This document shows, piece after piece, positions 43,401-49,105 of a stretch of 49,105 nt of DNA (position 1 is the stretch's first letter; every line of letters begins with the position of its first letter). The DNA lies in the NCBI GenBank assembly GCA_959019775.1, contig CAUEPS010000014.1:1-49105 (forward strand), read 5' to 3'. The position numbers were made by a program, and so were the translations under genes. Origin of the DNA: an uncultured Collinsella sp. (GTDB lineage Bacteria > Actinomycetota > Coriobacteriia > Coriobacteriales > Coriobacteriaceae). The notes under the pieces were generated by a model. That model was not told where the DNA came from. It saw only the letters and a list, made by a program, of their open reading frames with translations, and did no database searches.

Positions 43401-43484
43401 GCGTCGCCCACCTGCGTCTTTGGCGGCCGAGACGTCATCGCCAAGAGCAACGCCGGCTTTAACGTCATCGACCTGATGGGCTAA
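40452..43484 (+). CDS. M16C-family metalloprotease (PreP-like)
   Basis: A 1010-residue peptidase. The inverted zinc motif HILEH is at 80-84 (H80, E83, H84), followed by the family segment FVDLIKSSMQTFLNAMTYPDKTIYPV. The C-terminal half has RVKGGAYGCGF, the usual second M16 signature. Length matches M16C (about 970-1000). It degrades peptides, probably inside the cell because no signal peptide is seen. ATG 40452 has AAAGGAGA. It is alone in its unit, with its own terminator. Confidence 0.93.
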   Translation: MPTTSTDPRAAAAALLVPGTTCHGFAVERCETVPELDSDAYVLRHTTSGARLLYLACDDENKAFAIGFKTPPADSTGVFHILEHSVLCGSAKFPVKEPFVDLIKSSMQTFLNAMTYPDKTIYPVATTNEQDLYNLMDVYLDAVFNPAIYTKPTIFEQEGWHYELDLPEGAGSEGSAASLREGTLRYNGVVFNEMKGALSDPMSVLDDAVNAALYPDTAYAHESGGDPRAIPALTYEQFLDTHARHYNPSNSYITLYGDLDVDRALAFLDERYLSQPSAASRRIDAAVAAGEDPSALSPNPLDVQAPVTCEYERVEMSTTPENALVGLGLVLGSALDRKRTIAADILFEALLGSNEAPVKKAILAAGLGGNVVSYTAAESLQPYELIMLQNAQPGVARELRRVFQDACRDLCEHGVPRERLEAIISSNEYDLRQRDYGIADGVAIACDALSTWLYDDDAATLALKYGPVYEELRDELDGSYFEDLLRELVLQNDHMALVELVPVDAGAGSEGAEAAELAAKRDAMTDAELADVVERTAVLRAAQEAEDTPEDKATLPRLRVSDIGEARPEPPLVVDTTAPIPCLRHGIPTNRLAYAMQYFDLSCVAFEDLPYVTLLCRLLKQLPTREHSAEELDNLLAGKLGFLSFTTEVMTQPDVDGVRPYLLVSAGALSEKIDALASLPREVWSSTLLLDADANRVRDVLTQIRIGLEQGFINNGHSAALGRAMSYSSPSAVVREQLSGVDFYLFLRDLLEHFDERLDGLRAKLAELAGRIFVADGCMASFTGSDEDFDAYRAAAGDLGLGAGDGASSGTLVVPEPRDRHEAFVIPSDICFAARACDPRRLGIDVTGAWAVAANALSYDYLWNEIRVKGGAYGCGFRAAGERQTAFYTYRDPAVDPSIELVARAGAWLGNFEPDEAAFEGFIVSCVSGMDAPVKPYALTKRRNTTYLAGLDPHAREERRAQMLAATPGELRSLGADVTRIAAASPTCVFGGRDVIAKSNAGFNVIDLMG

Positions 43485-43489
43485 CGCAC

Positions 43490-43534
43490 AAAGGTAGATT
43501 TTTGGGACATGCCTAAAAATCTGCCTTTTCTTTT
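43490..43534 (+). terminator. Terminator of the M16C gene
   Basis: AAAGGTAGATTTTT (43490-43503) pairs with AAAAATCTGCCTTT (43515-43528), followed by TCTTTT. Clear intrinsic terminator six bases after the stop. Confidence 0.88.
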
Positions 43535-43576
43535 CCGCCGCTTGGGCGGGGCAGCTCAGCCCGTCCCACCAGTTTT

Positions 43577-43633
43577 GTCTCGATCTGTAACATCTAGGCG
43601 GCAATATCGGCTCCAGATGTTACAGATCGAGAC
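43577..43633. repeat. Hairpin repeat, first of a tandem pair
   Basis: GTCTCGATCTGTAACATCT (43577-43595) is matched perfectly by AGATGTTACAGATCGAGAC (43615-43633), with a 19-base loop. Same arm sequence as the next hairpin. Confidence 0.9.
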
Positions 43634-43657
43634 GTTTCCGAATGGCGCCGGCTCTTT

Positions 43658-43714
43658 GTCTCGATCTGTAACAGCTAGGCCCATTTATGCCGAGTTACTG
43701 TTACAGATCGAGAC
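43658..43714. repeat. Hairpin repeat, second of a tandem pair
   Basis: GTCTCGATCTGTAACAG (43658-43674) pairs with CTGTTACAGATCGAGAC (43698-43714). It is the same length as the first hairpin (57 bases), 24 bases away. The loops differ. Confidence 0.9.
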
Positions 43715-43745
43715 AAACCGCCGCAGACACCCGCCCTTCAGCAAA

Positions 43746-43781
43746 AACCACCACGAAGGGGCAGGCACCTTTGTGTTGGTT
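43746..43781. repeat. Imperfect hairpin upstream of hicA (CCACCAC family)
   Basis: AACCACCACGAAGG pairs with CCTTTGTGTTGGTT at 12 of 14 positions. The arm recurs at 44482-44495 downstream of hicB. Confidence 0.65.
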
Positions 43782-43842
43782 CGAACACTTATTCTATACG
43801 TACACATGTTCTATAGTAGGTGTGCTTGCATCGGACTTAAAT

Positions 43843-43863
43843 TGCAACTAGGATATAGTTGCA
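43843..43863. promoter_or_regulatory. Palindromic operator of hicAB
   Basis: TGCAACTA (43843-43850) and TAGTTGCA (43856-43863) are perfect arms around GGATA. The site overlaps the probable -10 (TAGGAT at 43849; -35 TTGCAT at 43826, spacer 17) and ends 14 bases before hicA. The HicB ribbon-helix-helix domain is the likely ligand. Confidence 0.75.
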
Positions 43864-43877
43864 TAATGTGAGGCGGG

Positions 43878-44141
43878 ATGACGCGGACCGATAAACTCAT
43901 CGCCCAACTGCTTAGCTGCCCTTCGACGTATCGGTATGCCGATTTTTTAAAAGTCATGGCTTCATATGGCTTTGAAATGGACAACAAAGGCAAGACATCC
44001 GGATCGCGCGTTCGCTTCTACAGGCCATCAGATGGCAGGATGTTCGTAATGCACGCGCCACATCCATCTGACGAATTGACAGCGGGGACCATTCGAAACA
44101 TCGTTCGATTTCTGCAAGATGTCGGAGGTAGTCATGAGTAA
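43878..44141 (+). CDS. hicA: HicA-like toxin
   Basis: An 87-residue protein of the HicA mRNA-interferase type. YRYADFLKVMASYGFEMDNK is the family's N-terminal helix, followed by SGSRVRFYRPSDGRMFVMHAPHPS with the expected His, and the terminal TIRNIVRFLQDVG helix. ATG 43878 follows GAGGCGGG. It overlaps hicB by eight bases, the usual toxin-first order of hicAB. Confidence 0.88.
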   Translation: MTRTDKLIAQLLSCPSTYRYADFLKVMASYGFEMDNKGKTSGSRVRFYRPSDGRMFVMHAPHPSDELTAGTIRNIVRFLQDVGGSHE

Positions 44142-44463
44142 CGTTTTGGCATACAAGGGCTATTTCGCCCCAGTCGAGTTCGATGCCGAGCAGCATGTGC
44201 TAACAGGTATGGTCACCGGCATTAGGGACGCAATCGTATTTGAAGGCTCCACGGTTAAAGAAGTGGAACAATGCTTCCACGACGCCGTCGACGATTACCT
44301 TGAGTTTTGCGTCGAGAAGGGTAAGGAACCCGAGCGGGCTTTTAAGGGGTCGTTCAACGTAAGAACGGGCTCTGAGCTCCACAAGCAAGCAGCGCTGGCA
44401 GCGGCAAAGAAGGGTGAGTCACTCAATAAGTTTGTGACCGAAGCAATCGCTGCGGCGTTATAG
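44134..44463 (+). CDS. hicB: HicB-like antitoxin
   Basis: A 109-residue antitoxin. The N-terminal YKGYFAPVEFDAEQHVLTGMV is the HicB domain; STVKEVEQCFHDAVDDYLEFC is the usual helix, and the C-terminal KQAALAAAKKGESLNKFVTEAI is a ribbon-helix-helix DNA-binding segment. ATG 44134 has GGAGG inside the hicA gene. It should neutralise HicA and repress the operon. Confidence 0.88.
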   Translation: MSNVLAYKGYFAPVEFDAEQHVLTGMVTGIRDAIVFEGSTVKEVEQCFHDAVDDYLEFCVEKGKEPERAFKGSFNVRTGSELHKQAALAAAKKGESLNKFVTEAIAAAL

Positions 44464-44480
44464 CATTAACGCCTAGGCCC

Positions 44481-44527
44481 AAACCACCACAAAGGGCGCA
44501 GTTCGCAGGCATATTTGCGGTGGCTTT
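44481..44527. repeat. Imperfect hairpin downstream of hicB (CCACCAC family)
   Basis: AACCACCACAAAGG (44482-44495) is the arm seen upstream of hicA; TTTGCGGTGGCTT (about 44513-44526) matches it in reverse with two changes. Confidence 0.55.
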
Positions 44528-44554
44528 ACTGCCCATATCGCGTTTGCCCAGATA

Positions 44555-44593
44555 AAACCTGCCAAAATAAACCTGTCCCTTTTTGGTAGGTTT
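44555..44593. repeat. Hairpin before the 5-formyl-THF cyclo-ligase gene
   Basis: AAACCTGCCAAAA pairs with TTTTTGGTAGGTTT (one mismatch) around a 12-base loop. It ends 16 bases before the start codon, so it lies in the gene's leader or acts as a terminator of hicAB. Confidence 0.65.
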
Positions 44594-44609
44594 GGGAGAG
44601 AAGGTTGAG

Positions 44610-45206
44610 ATGGATAAGGCTGAGTTGCGGCGGGCGGTGATTGCTCGGCGCGATGCTCTTGATTTGGATGTGCGGGCGGCAAAGTCCGCTGTTGTATGCG
44701 CGCGGCTTGTTGAGCTGATGGAGTCCAGCGGCACTACGGGCCAACGCACCGTTGCCGTCTATGCCGCCATGGGTTCTGAGGTCGACCCCGCCGCGTTTGC
44801 CGCTGCGGCCGCCGCGCGTGGCTGGCGTGTAGCCTATCCGTGCATGCTCTCGGCAAGCGACGCCGCCGCATGCGGCCAGCGCATGTGCATGCGGGCAGTC
44901 TCTGCCGGCGATGCGTCCGAGGCCCCGTTTATCGCCCACCCTACGCGGGCCTTCGCAGCCACGGACGTCGACAGCGACCACTTCCCCATCGTGCCCGCCG
45001 CCGAGCTCGACATGGTTGTCGTGCCGCTCGTGGCTTTCGACCGCACCGGCGCGCGCCTGGGCTACGGCGGCGGCTGTTACGACCGCTACCTGCCCACGCT
45101 TTCGGCAACATGCCAGGTCGTCGGCATCGCCTTTGACGAGCAACGCGTCGACCACGTTCCCACCGATGCGCACGACCTGCCGCTGTCCCACATCGTCAGC
45201 GCCTAG
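44610..45206 (+). CDS. 5-formyltetrahydrofolate cyclo-ligase
   Basis: A 198-residue enzyme that converts 5-formyl-THF to 5,10-methenyl-THF using ATP. MDKAELRRAVIARRDAL at the start, VAVYAAMGSEVDP, VVVPLVAFDRTGARLGYGGGCYDRYL (the ATP-binding glycine motif) are all diagnostic. Normal length. ATG 44610 has GAAGG at good spacing. Confidence 0.94.
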   Translation: MDKAELRRAVIARRDALDLDVRAAKSAVVCARLVELMESSGTTGQRTVAVYAAMGSEVDPAAFAAAAAARGWRVAYPCMLSASDAAACGQRMCMRAVSAGDASEAPFIAHPTRAFAATDVDSDHFPIVPAAELDMVVVPLVAFDRTGARLGYGGGCYDRYLPTLSATCQVVGIAFDEQRVDHVPTDAHDLPLSHIVSA

Positions 45207-45230
45207 CCGCCGCTGTATCGCACCCGCAAG

Positions 45231-45350
45231 ATGAGCGTGGAAAATCTCCCACTTTGAGCCCCCTTACGAGCTAAAAACGGGAGATTATCCACGCTCATTC
45301 AACAAGCGTCCGAAAATCCACGCTCGTCCGTCCGATTTTCCACGCTTGTG
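45231..45350. repeat. 120-bp hairpin repeat, copy A
   Basis: ATGAGCGTGGAAAATCTCCC (45231-45250) pairs with GGGAGATTATCCACGCTCAT (45279-45298) at 19 of 20 positions. A tail with CCGAAAATCCACGCTCGTCC follows (about 45311-45330), then a further TTTCCACGCTT. Copy B at 46632 has the same plan and orientation. Confidence 0.9.
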
Positions 45351-45373
45351 CAGCCAAACGCTCTGCAACTGCC

Positions 45374-46336
45374 TCAGCACGCACGCGGCACGCCGGCGAC
45401 CTTGAGCTTGCGATCGAACTTTGTCGGATCCCTTAGATCATCCCAGCACAAGCGCACGATCTTGCAGTTATCAAGCAGCGAAAGCCTCGACTCGCGCTGG
45501 CGCTCATCGAACTGCGTCTTCGCGAGCTTGCCCTCCTCCGCCGCCTTCTCGCTTTTAACAAATCCGTCGAACTCCCCGATAATCAGCCGGTCGCCCACGC
45601 GCCACAAGTAGTCGACGCGATACGGTCGTCCCGGCTCAACCGGGTCGAACAGCTCAACTTGCAACTCCGGCGTCTGCCAGCCGCGCTCGATCATCAGGGC
45701 ACGCGCCTTGGACTCGCCGCCGCTTTCCGACAGCCCATCGGCACATCGTGCAACCCTGCGCGCCGTCACAACACCGCGACGATTCAGGCCAAGCTTGTCG
45801 ACAGTCTCAACGAGATGCTCCTTCGACAAAAGTTGCTCATGGAGCGCCGAATCCGCGATGATCAGCCCCTCGACAAACGATGCATCGACCAAGCAATCCG
45901 TAATCGTTTGATCGATATCGGTTACGGCGATATCCATCTGGGTGGCCCGTGTTTGACGAGCATAGCGATGACGAATGACCTGAGAGCCCGGCGTCGTCGA
46001 TTGGGCCGGCATCGCGGCGATATGGATGTGCGTCAAATTGGCATGCGAAACCGAAAGGCCATAGATAACAGCCGCCGTATAGGAGCAAAATGTCCAGTCG
46101 GGGTGCTTTTGCGCAAGCGCCCGCACCCGATGCAGATAACGCTGCCGAAACTTGAGCTCGGACCAGTATTCCGGACGCGCATACAGCCCCGGCATGACCG
46201 CTTCGAGACTTCCCGCCTCCGCCCGCCGCTGAATCTGCTTTGCCTCCGCCGCCGTGCGCGCGTACACGCAGCTCATCTGCTGTTCGCATGCTTTAATGTG
46301 ACTTGCAAGCCTTTGATTCGCCGTCATGTTTCCCAT
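45374..46336 (-). CDS. AbiEi-like protein with C-terminal DUF559-type nuclease-like domain
   Basis: A 320-residue protein. The N-terminal part has an AbiEi-like winged-helix region (residues about 25-60, EAVMPGLYARPEYWSE) and a middle region with TFCSYTAAVIYGLSV, the family's recognition segment. The C-terminal domain has the PD-(D/E)XK layout: E208 (GGESKARALM), D242 (YRVDYLWRV), E255 and D257 (IIGEFDGF), then an Arg-rich helix and KIVRLCWDDL. AbiEi proteins are antitoxins of type IV abortive-infection systems; no AbiEii toxin gene is adjacent, so the label is by domain only. ATG 46336 has GGGAGGCG. It is bracketed by direct repeats. Confidence 0.75.
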   Translation of the reverse strand: MGNMTANQRLASHIKACEQQMSCVYARTAAEAKQIQRRAEAGSLEAVMPGLYARPEYWSELKFRQRYLHRVRALAQKHPDWTFCSYTAAVIYGLSVSHANLTHIHIAAMPAQSTTPGSQVIRHRYARQTRATQMDIAVTDIDQTITDCLVDASFVEGLIIADSALHEQLLSKEHLVETVDKLGLNRRGVVTARRVARCADGLSESGGESKARALMIERGWQTPELQVELFDPVEPGRPYRVDYLWRVGDRLIIGEFDGFVKSEKAAEEGKLAKTQFDERQRESRLSLLDNCKIVRLCWDDLRDPTKFDRKLKVAGVPRAC

Positions 46337-46631
46337 GTCGCCTCCCAAATCTTGGAACGGCGCAAACGTACCAGACGGTTTCATGCGAAGTCTGACCAAA
46401 TACCGTCCAGGCGTTGACCAAATGCTTGACGGTTTTTGACGTTTTAGGCTGATGGCTTATATCTGCAGGTAGGGCGGTTGTCGAGAGGTCCCTGTCTCCA
46501 CATTTTGAGGCCTTGGTCCATCGGATTATCAGAAAGAAAAACCCGTCGAGATTCAAGACTACGCCAAATGCGACTTTGCCTCTGCACGCACCGTCGCTTA
46601 GCCGAGCCATCGGCATCTACATGCCTAAAAA
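46337..46631 (-). promoter_or_regulatory. Upstream region of the AbiEi-like gene
   Basis: TGACCAAA occurs at 46393-46400 and 46415-46422, 22 bases apart (two helical turns), so the minus strand reads TTTGGTCA twice. ACCGTC occurs in direct and inverted copies nearby. This resembles the GGTCAG repeats before cpaB. A binding site for the gene's own product is possible. Confidence 0.4.
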
Positions 46632-46752
46632 ATGAGCGTGGATAATCTCCCGTTTTGAGCCTAGTTTCAAGCCAAAAGTGGGAGATTATCCACGCTCGAT
46701 TTGTAAATGTCCGAAAATCCACGCTCGTCCGTCCGGATATCCACGCTCGTCA
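46632..46752. repeat. 120-bp hairpin repeat, copy B
   Basis: GAGCGTGGATAATCTCCC (46634-46651) pairs perfectly with GGGAGATTATCCACGCTC (46680-46697). CCGAAAATCCACGCTCGTCC follows (about 46711-46730). Same orientation as copy A, so the two are direct repeats around the AbiEi-like gene. Confidence 0.9.
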
Positions 46753-46779
46753 CGCCGCCGGCACAGCAGCAGCCGTAGC

Positions 46780-47706
46780 CTAGCGCTCCTCGCCGGCGCG
46801 GGCCAGGTCGTAGGGCGTGGTCTGGTAGACGTAGTAGTTGAGCCAGTTGGTGTAGAGCAACTGAGCCTGGCTGCGCCAGACGTTGCGCGGCTCGGCGGCG
46901 GGGTCGTCACCCGGGAAGTAATGCGCCGGCACCTGAGGGTTGAGGCCGCGCTTCACGTCGCGCTCGTACTCCAGGCGCAACGTGTCGGTATCGTACTCGG
47001 GATGGCCAAAGACAAAGAAGCGGCGGCTGTCGACCGACTTGACGATGTACAGGCCCACCTCGTCGGACACGGCCACGACCTCGAGCTGAGGCTCGGCCTC
47101 CACGTCCTCACGGCGCACATCGGTGTTGCGCGAGTGAACGGCATAGAAGCGGTCGTCAAAGCCACGGACCAGCGGGCTCTGCGGCTTCACCAGATGATGC
47201 TCAAACACGCCGCTCGCCTTGGCCGGTAAATCGTACTTCTGAATACCGTAATGGTGGTACAGGCCAGCCTGCGCGCCCCAGCAAATGTGCAGCGTGGAGT
47301 GTACGTGCGTGGTGGACCAATCCATGATTTGGCAGAGCTCGGGCCAGTAGTCGACCTCTTCGAACGGCATCTGCTCCACCGGCGCGCCCGTGATGATCAG
47401 GCCGTCGTAGTGGATGTCGCGGATGTCGTCGAACGTGCGGTAGAACGTCTCCAGGTGGCCGGCGCTTACGTGCGTGGCCTCGTGCGTCTTCGTGCGCAGC
47501 AGGTCCACCTCCACCTGGAGCGGCGTGTTGGAGAGCTTGCGCATGATCTGCGTCTCGGTGGCGATCTTGGTGGGCATGAGGTTGAGAATGAGCACGCGCA
47601 GTGGACGGATGTCCTGGTGCAGCGCGCGGTACTCGGTCATGACAAAGATGTTCTCGCTCTCGAGCTGCGCGGCGGCAGGGAGGGCGTCGGGGATGCGAAT
47701 GGGCAT
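46780..47706 (-). CDS. metA: Homoserine O-acyltransferase MetA, probably acetyl-specific
   Basis: A 308-residue enzyme of the MetA family. Catalytic Cys142 (HICWGAQ), His235 and Glu237 (FGHPEYD) are present. Residue 111 is Glu (TGAPVEQMPFEEVDYW); in family members Glu at 111 goes with acetyl-CoA and Gly with succinyl-CoA, so O-acetylhomoserine is the likely product for methionine synthesis. ATG 47706 has AAGGAG. Alone on its strand; I see no SAM riboswitch upstream. Confidence 0.94.
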   Translation of the reverse strand: MPIRIPDALPAAAQLESENIFVMTEYRALHQDIRPLRVLILNLMPTKIATETQIMRKLSNTPLQVEVDLLRTKTHEATHVSAGHLETFYRTFDDIRDIHYDGLIITGAPVEQMPFEEVDYWPELCQIMDWSTTHVHSTLHICWGAQAGLYHHYGIQKYDLPAKASGVFEHHLVKPQSPLVRGFDDRFYAVHSRNTDVRREDVEAEPQLEVVAVSDEVGLYIVKSVDSRRFFVFGHPEYDTDTLRLEYERDVKRGLNPQVPAHYFPGDDPAAEPRNVWRSQAQLLYTNWLNYYVYQTTPYDLARAGEER

Positions 47707-47917
47707 GGATGCTCCTTACGAGTCAGTTGCAGCTATGGTACAACGAGCGGCCCCATCCGCGCGAGCACATCGCCCAGCGATGCCGTCAGCGGCCCAAATC
47801 GCTCCAAAAGTAGAGATTAAAGCATGTCCCAAAAAACTACTTCGCTTTAGCCTAGCAAAGTGACGGCAGGACGCTACAATGGTTCGACGCGAAAAACTCG
47901 GCCGAAAGGATACATAT

Positions 47918-48895
47918 ATGTACCAGACGCGTAAGATCGGTGTGGTCGGCCAGGGCCACGTAGGAGCACATGTCGCCAACAGCCTGCTTATGCAGGGCAT
48001 TGCCGACGAGCTGTACCTGTGTGATATCAACGAGGCCAAGGTGACGTCCGAGGTCCAGGACCTGCGCGACTCCCTTTCGTTTGTCCCGTATAACACCAAG
48101 ATCGTCAACTGCTACGACCACTACGAGGAGCTGGCCTGCTGCGACGTCATCGTCAACGCCGCCGGCAAGGTCGCGCTGGCCGCCGGCAACCGCGACGGCG
48201 AGCTGTTCTTTACCACCGACGCCGCCCGCACCTTTGCCAAACGCATCGTCGACGCCGGCTTTGACGGCATCTTCGTGAGCATCTCCAACCCCTGCGACGT
48301 CGTGTGCACCGAGCTGTGGCACCTGACCGGCTACGATCCCAAGAAGATCATCGGCTCGGGCTGCGGCCTGGACTCCGCCCGCCTGCGCACCGAGATCTCC
48401 AAGAAGGTCGGCGTGAGCCCCAAGTCCATCGACGCCTACATGATCGGCGAGCACGGCTTTAGCCAGCTTGCCGCCTTTAAGGCCGCGACCATCGCCGGCA
48501 AGAGCCTCAACGAGCTTCAGGCCGAAAACCCCGACAAGTACGCCTTTGACCACATGGAGGTCGAGGAGCTCGCGCGCAAGGGCGGCTATGTGACCTACCA
48601 AGGCAAGCAGTGCACCGAGTACGCCGTCGCCAACTCCGCCGCGCGCGTCTGCGCCGCCGTGCTGCACAACGAGCACGCCGTGCTTTCCGCCTCCACGCTC
48701 ATGACCGGCCAGTATGGCGAGGAGGGCATCTTCACATCCCTGCCGTGCGTGATCGGCGCCGAGGGCGTCGAGGAGGTCTACACGCTCGACCTGTCCGAGT
48801 ACGAGCTCGAGGGCTTCCACAAGAGCTGCCAGCACATCCGCGACAACATTGCCCAGCTCGACTGGTGGGACGCCGAGGCCTACGACGCAAAGTAG
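47918..48895 (+). CDS. L-lactate/L-2-hydroxyisocaproate dehydrogenase family protein
   Basis: A 325-residue NAD-dependent 2-hydroxyacid dehydrogenase of the lactate/malate family. GQGHVG at 11-16 is the NAD fold, Asp36 binds the adenosine ribose, ISNPCDV at 122-128 and the catalytic His179 in IGEHG are in place. The segment AAGNRDG replaces the usual GxRQxxGES loop, and overall it is nearer to L-2-hydroxyisocaproate dehydrogenase than to classic L-lactate dehydrogenase, so a 2-keto acid from amino acids is a likely substrate. ATG 47918 has GAAAGGA. Confidence 0.88.
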   Translation: MYQTRKIGVVGQGHVGAHVANSLLMQGIADELYLCDINEAKVTSEVQDLRDSLSFVPYNTKIVNCYDHYEELACCDVIVNAAGKVALAAGNRDGELFFTTDAARTFAKRIVDAGFDGIFVSISNPCDVVCTELWHLTGYDPKKIIGSGCGLDSARLRTEISKKVGVSPKSIDAYMIGEHGFSQLAAFKAATIAGKSLNELQAENPDKYAFDHMEVEELARKGGYVTYQGKQCTEYAVANSAARVCAAVLHNEHAVLSASTLMTGQYGEEGIFTSLPCVIGAEGVEEVYTLDLSEYELEGFHKSCQHIRDNIAQLDWWDAEAYDAK

Positions 48896-48938
48896 GCCGC
48901 TGGCTGCCGCAACCTTGCGAATCTAAGCGCGATACCAA

Positions 48939-48978
48939 GCGGGCCGCGCCGGAAATCCCCGGCGCGGCCCGCCTTTTT
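48939..48978 (+). terminator. Terminator of the hydroxyacid dehydrogenase gene
   Basis: GCGGGCCGCGCCGG pairs perfectly with CCGGCGCGGCCCGC around a six-base loop, followed by five T residues. Strong intrinsic terminator. The remaining 127 bases to the window end hold nothing I can name. Confidence 0.93.
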
Positions 48979-49105
48979 GACTCACGCAGTGCCCTTGCGA
49001 ATCGAAGGTGAATACTTGTCCGCGAAGTGAACGAGCAAAAACGAGCCCCCGGGTAGTGTCGCGAATGTTGGTGTAGAGCTCGGTTCTCGAGGGTAGCCGC
49101 AGGCT

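Noticed and set aside
43577..43714. CRISPR array
   Set aside because: There are only two units, each an inverted repeat of its own, with no spacer series and no cas genes.
47707..47917. SAM riboswitch before metA
   Set aside because: The upstream region lacks the conserved core and any terminator/antiterminator pair.

Overview
This 49 kb window is high-GC bacterial chromosome whose gene content points to a gut coriobacterium, most likely Collinsella or a close relative. The pointers are a GC-rich Flp/Tad pilus operon without a secretin, CbiMQO metal uptake, a mannose-family PTS linked to a fructoselysine-type deglycase, and several families of intergenic palindromic repeats. The genus is an inference; there is no rRNA gene here to confirm it.

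Layout. (1) 162-9767, minus strand: a tightly overlapping Flp/Tad pilus operon, read cpaB, cpaE/tadZ, tadA, tadB, tadC, flp, an unknown membrane protein, a pilin-like protein, TadE, a TadG-like protein, TadE and a DUF192 protein. No prepilin peptidase is in view. (2) 10020-16028: rsgA, a SERCA-type cation P-type ATPase, and pyruvate kinase on the opposite strand. (3) 16029-18380: an AbiEi/PD-(D/E)XK-like protein next to a perfect inverted repeat, and a phospholipase C-like protein. (4) 18448-21159: cobalt/nickel ECF transporter cbiM-cbiQ-cbiO, with a 28-bp palindrome at its promoter. (5) 21405-25385: pheS-pheT behind a T-box leader. (6) 25505-29770: M32 carboxypeptidase, a six-module nested palindrome, glmM and an EamA transporter. 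(7) 30060-35018: tRNA-Val(GAC) followed by an accessory stretch with a DUF5710/zinc protein, a zinc-ribbon protein, an HNH nuclease, an unknown protein and an AlbA_2/ATPase regulator that has two long copies of an ATCTCTC operator array. (8) 35444-40180: mannose-family PTS (IIA, IIB, IIC, IID), a SIS-domain deglycase and a GntR/UTRA regulator, probably for Amadori products such as fructoselysine or glucoselysine. (9) 40452-48895: M16C protease, HicAB toxin-antitoxin surrounded by hairpin repeats, 5-formyl-THF cyclo-ligase, a second AbiEi/PD-(D/E)XK-like gene bracketed by direct copies of a 120-bp hairpin repeat, MetA with Glu111 (predicted acetyltransferase), and an L-2-hydroxyacid dehydrogenase.

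How it works together. Most genes are ordinary metabolism and transport. The unusual signal is the intergenic DNA: at least five different palindromic repeat families lie in the gaps, and they cluster around toxin-antitoxin-like or nuclease-like genes. Such repeats next to two related PD-(D/E)XK proteins are the best candidate here for an undescribed mobile or defence-like system, but that link is hypothesis only.
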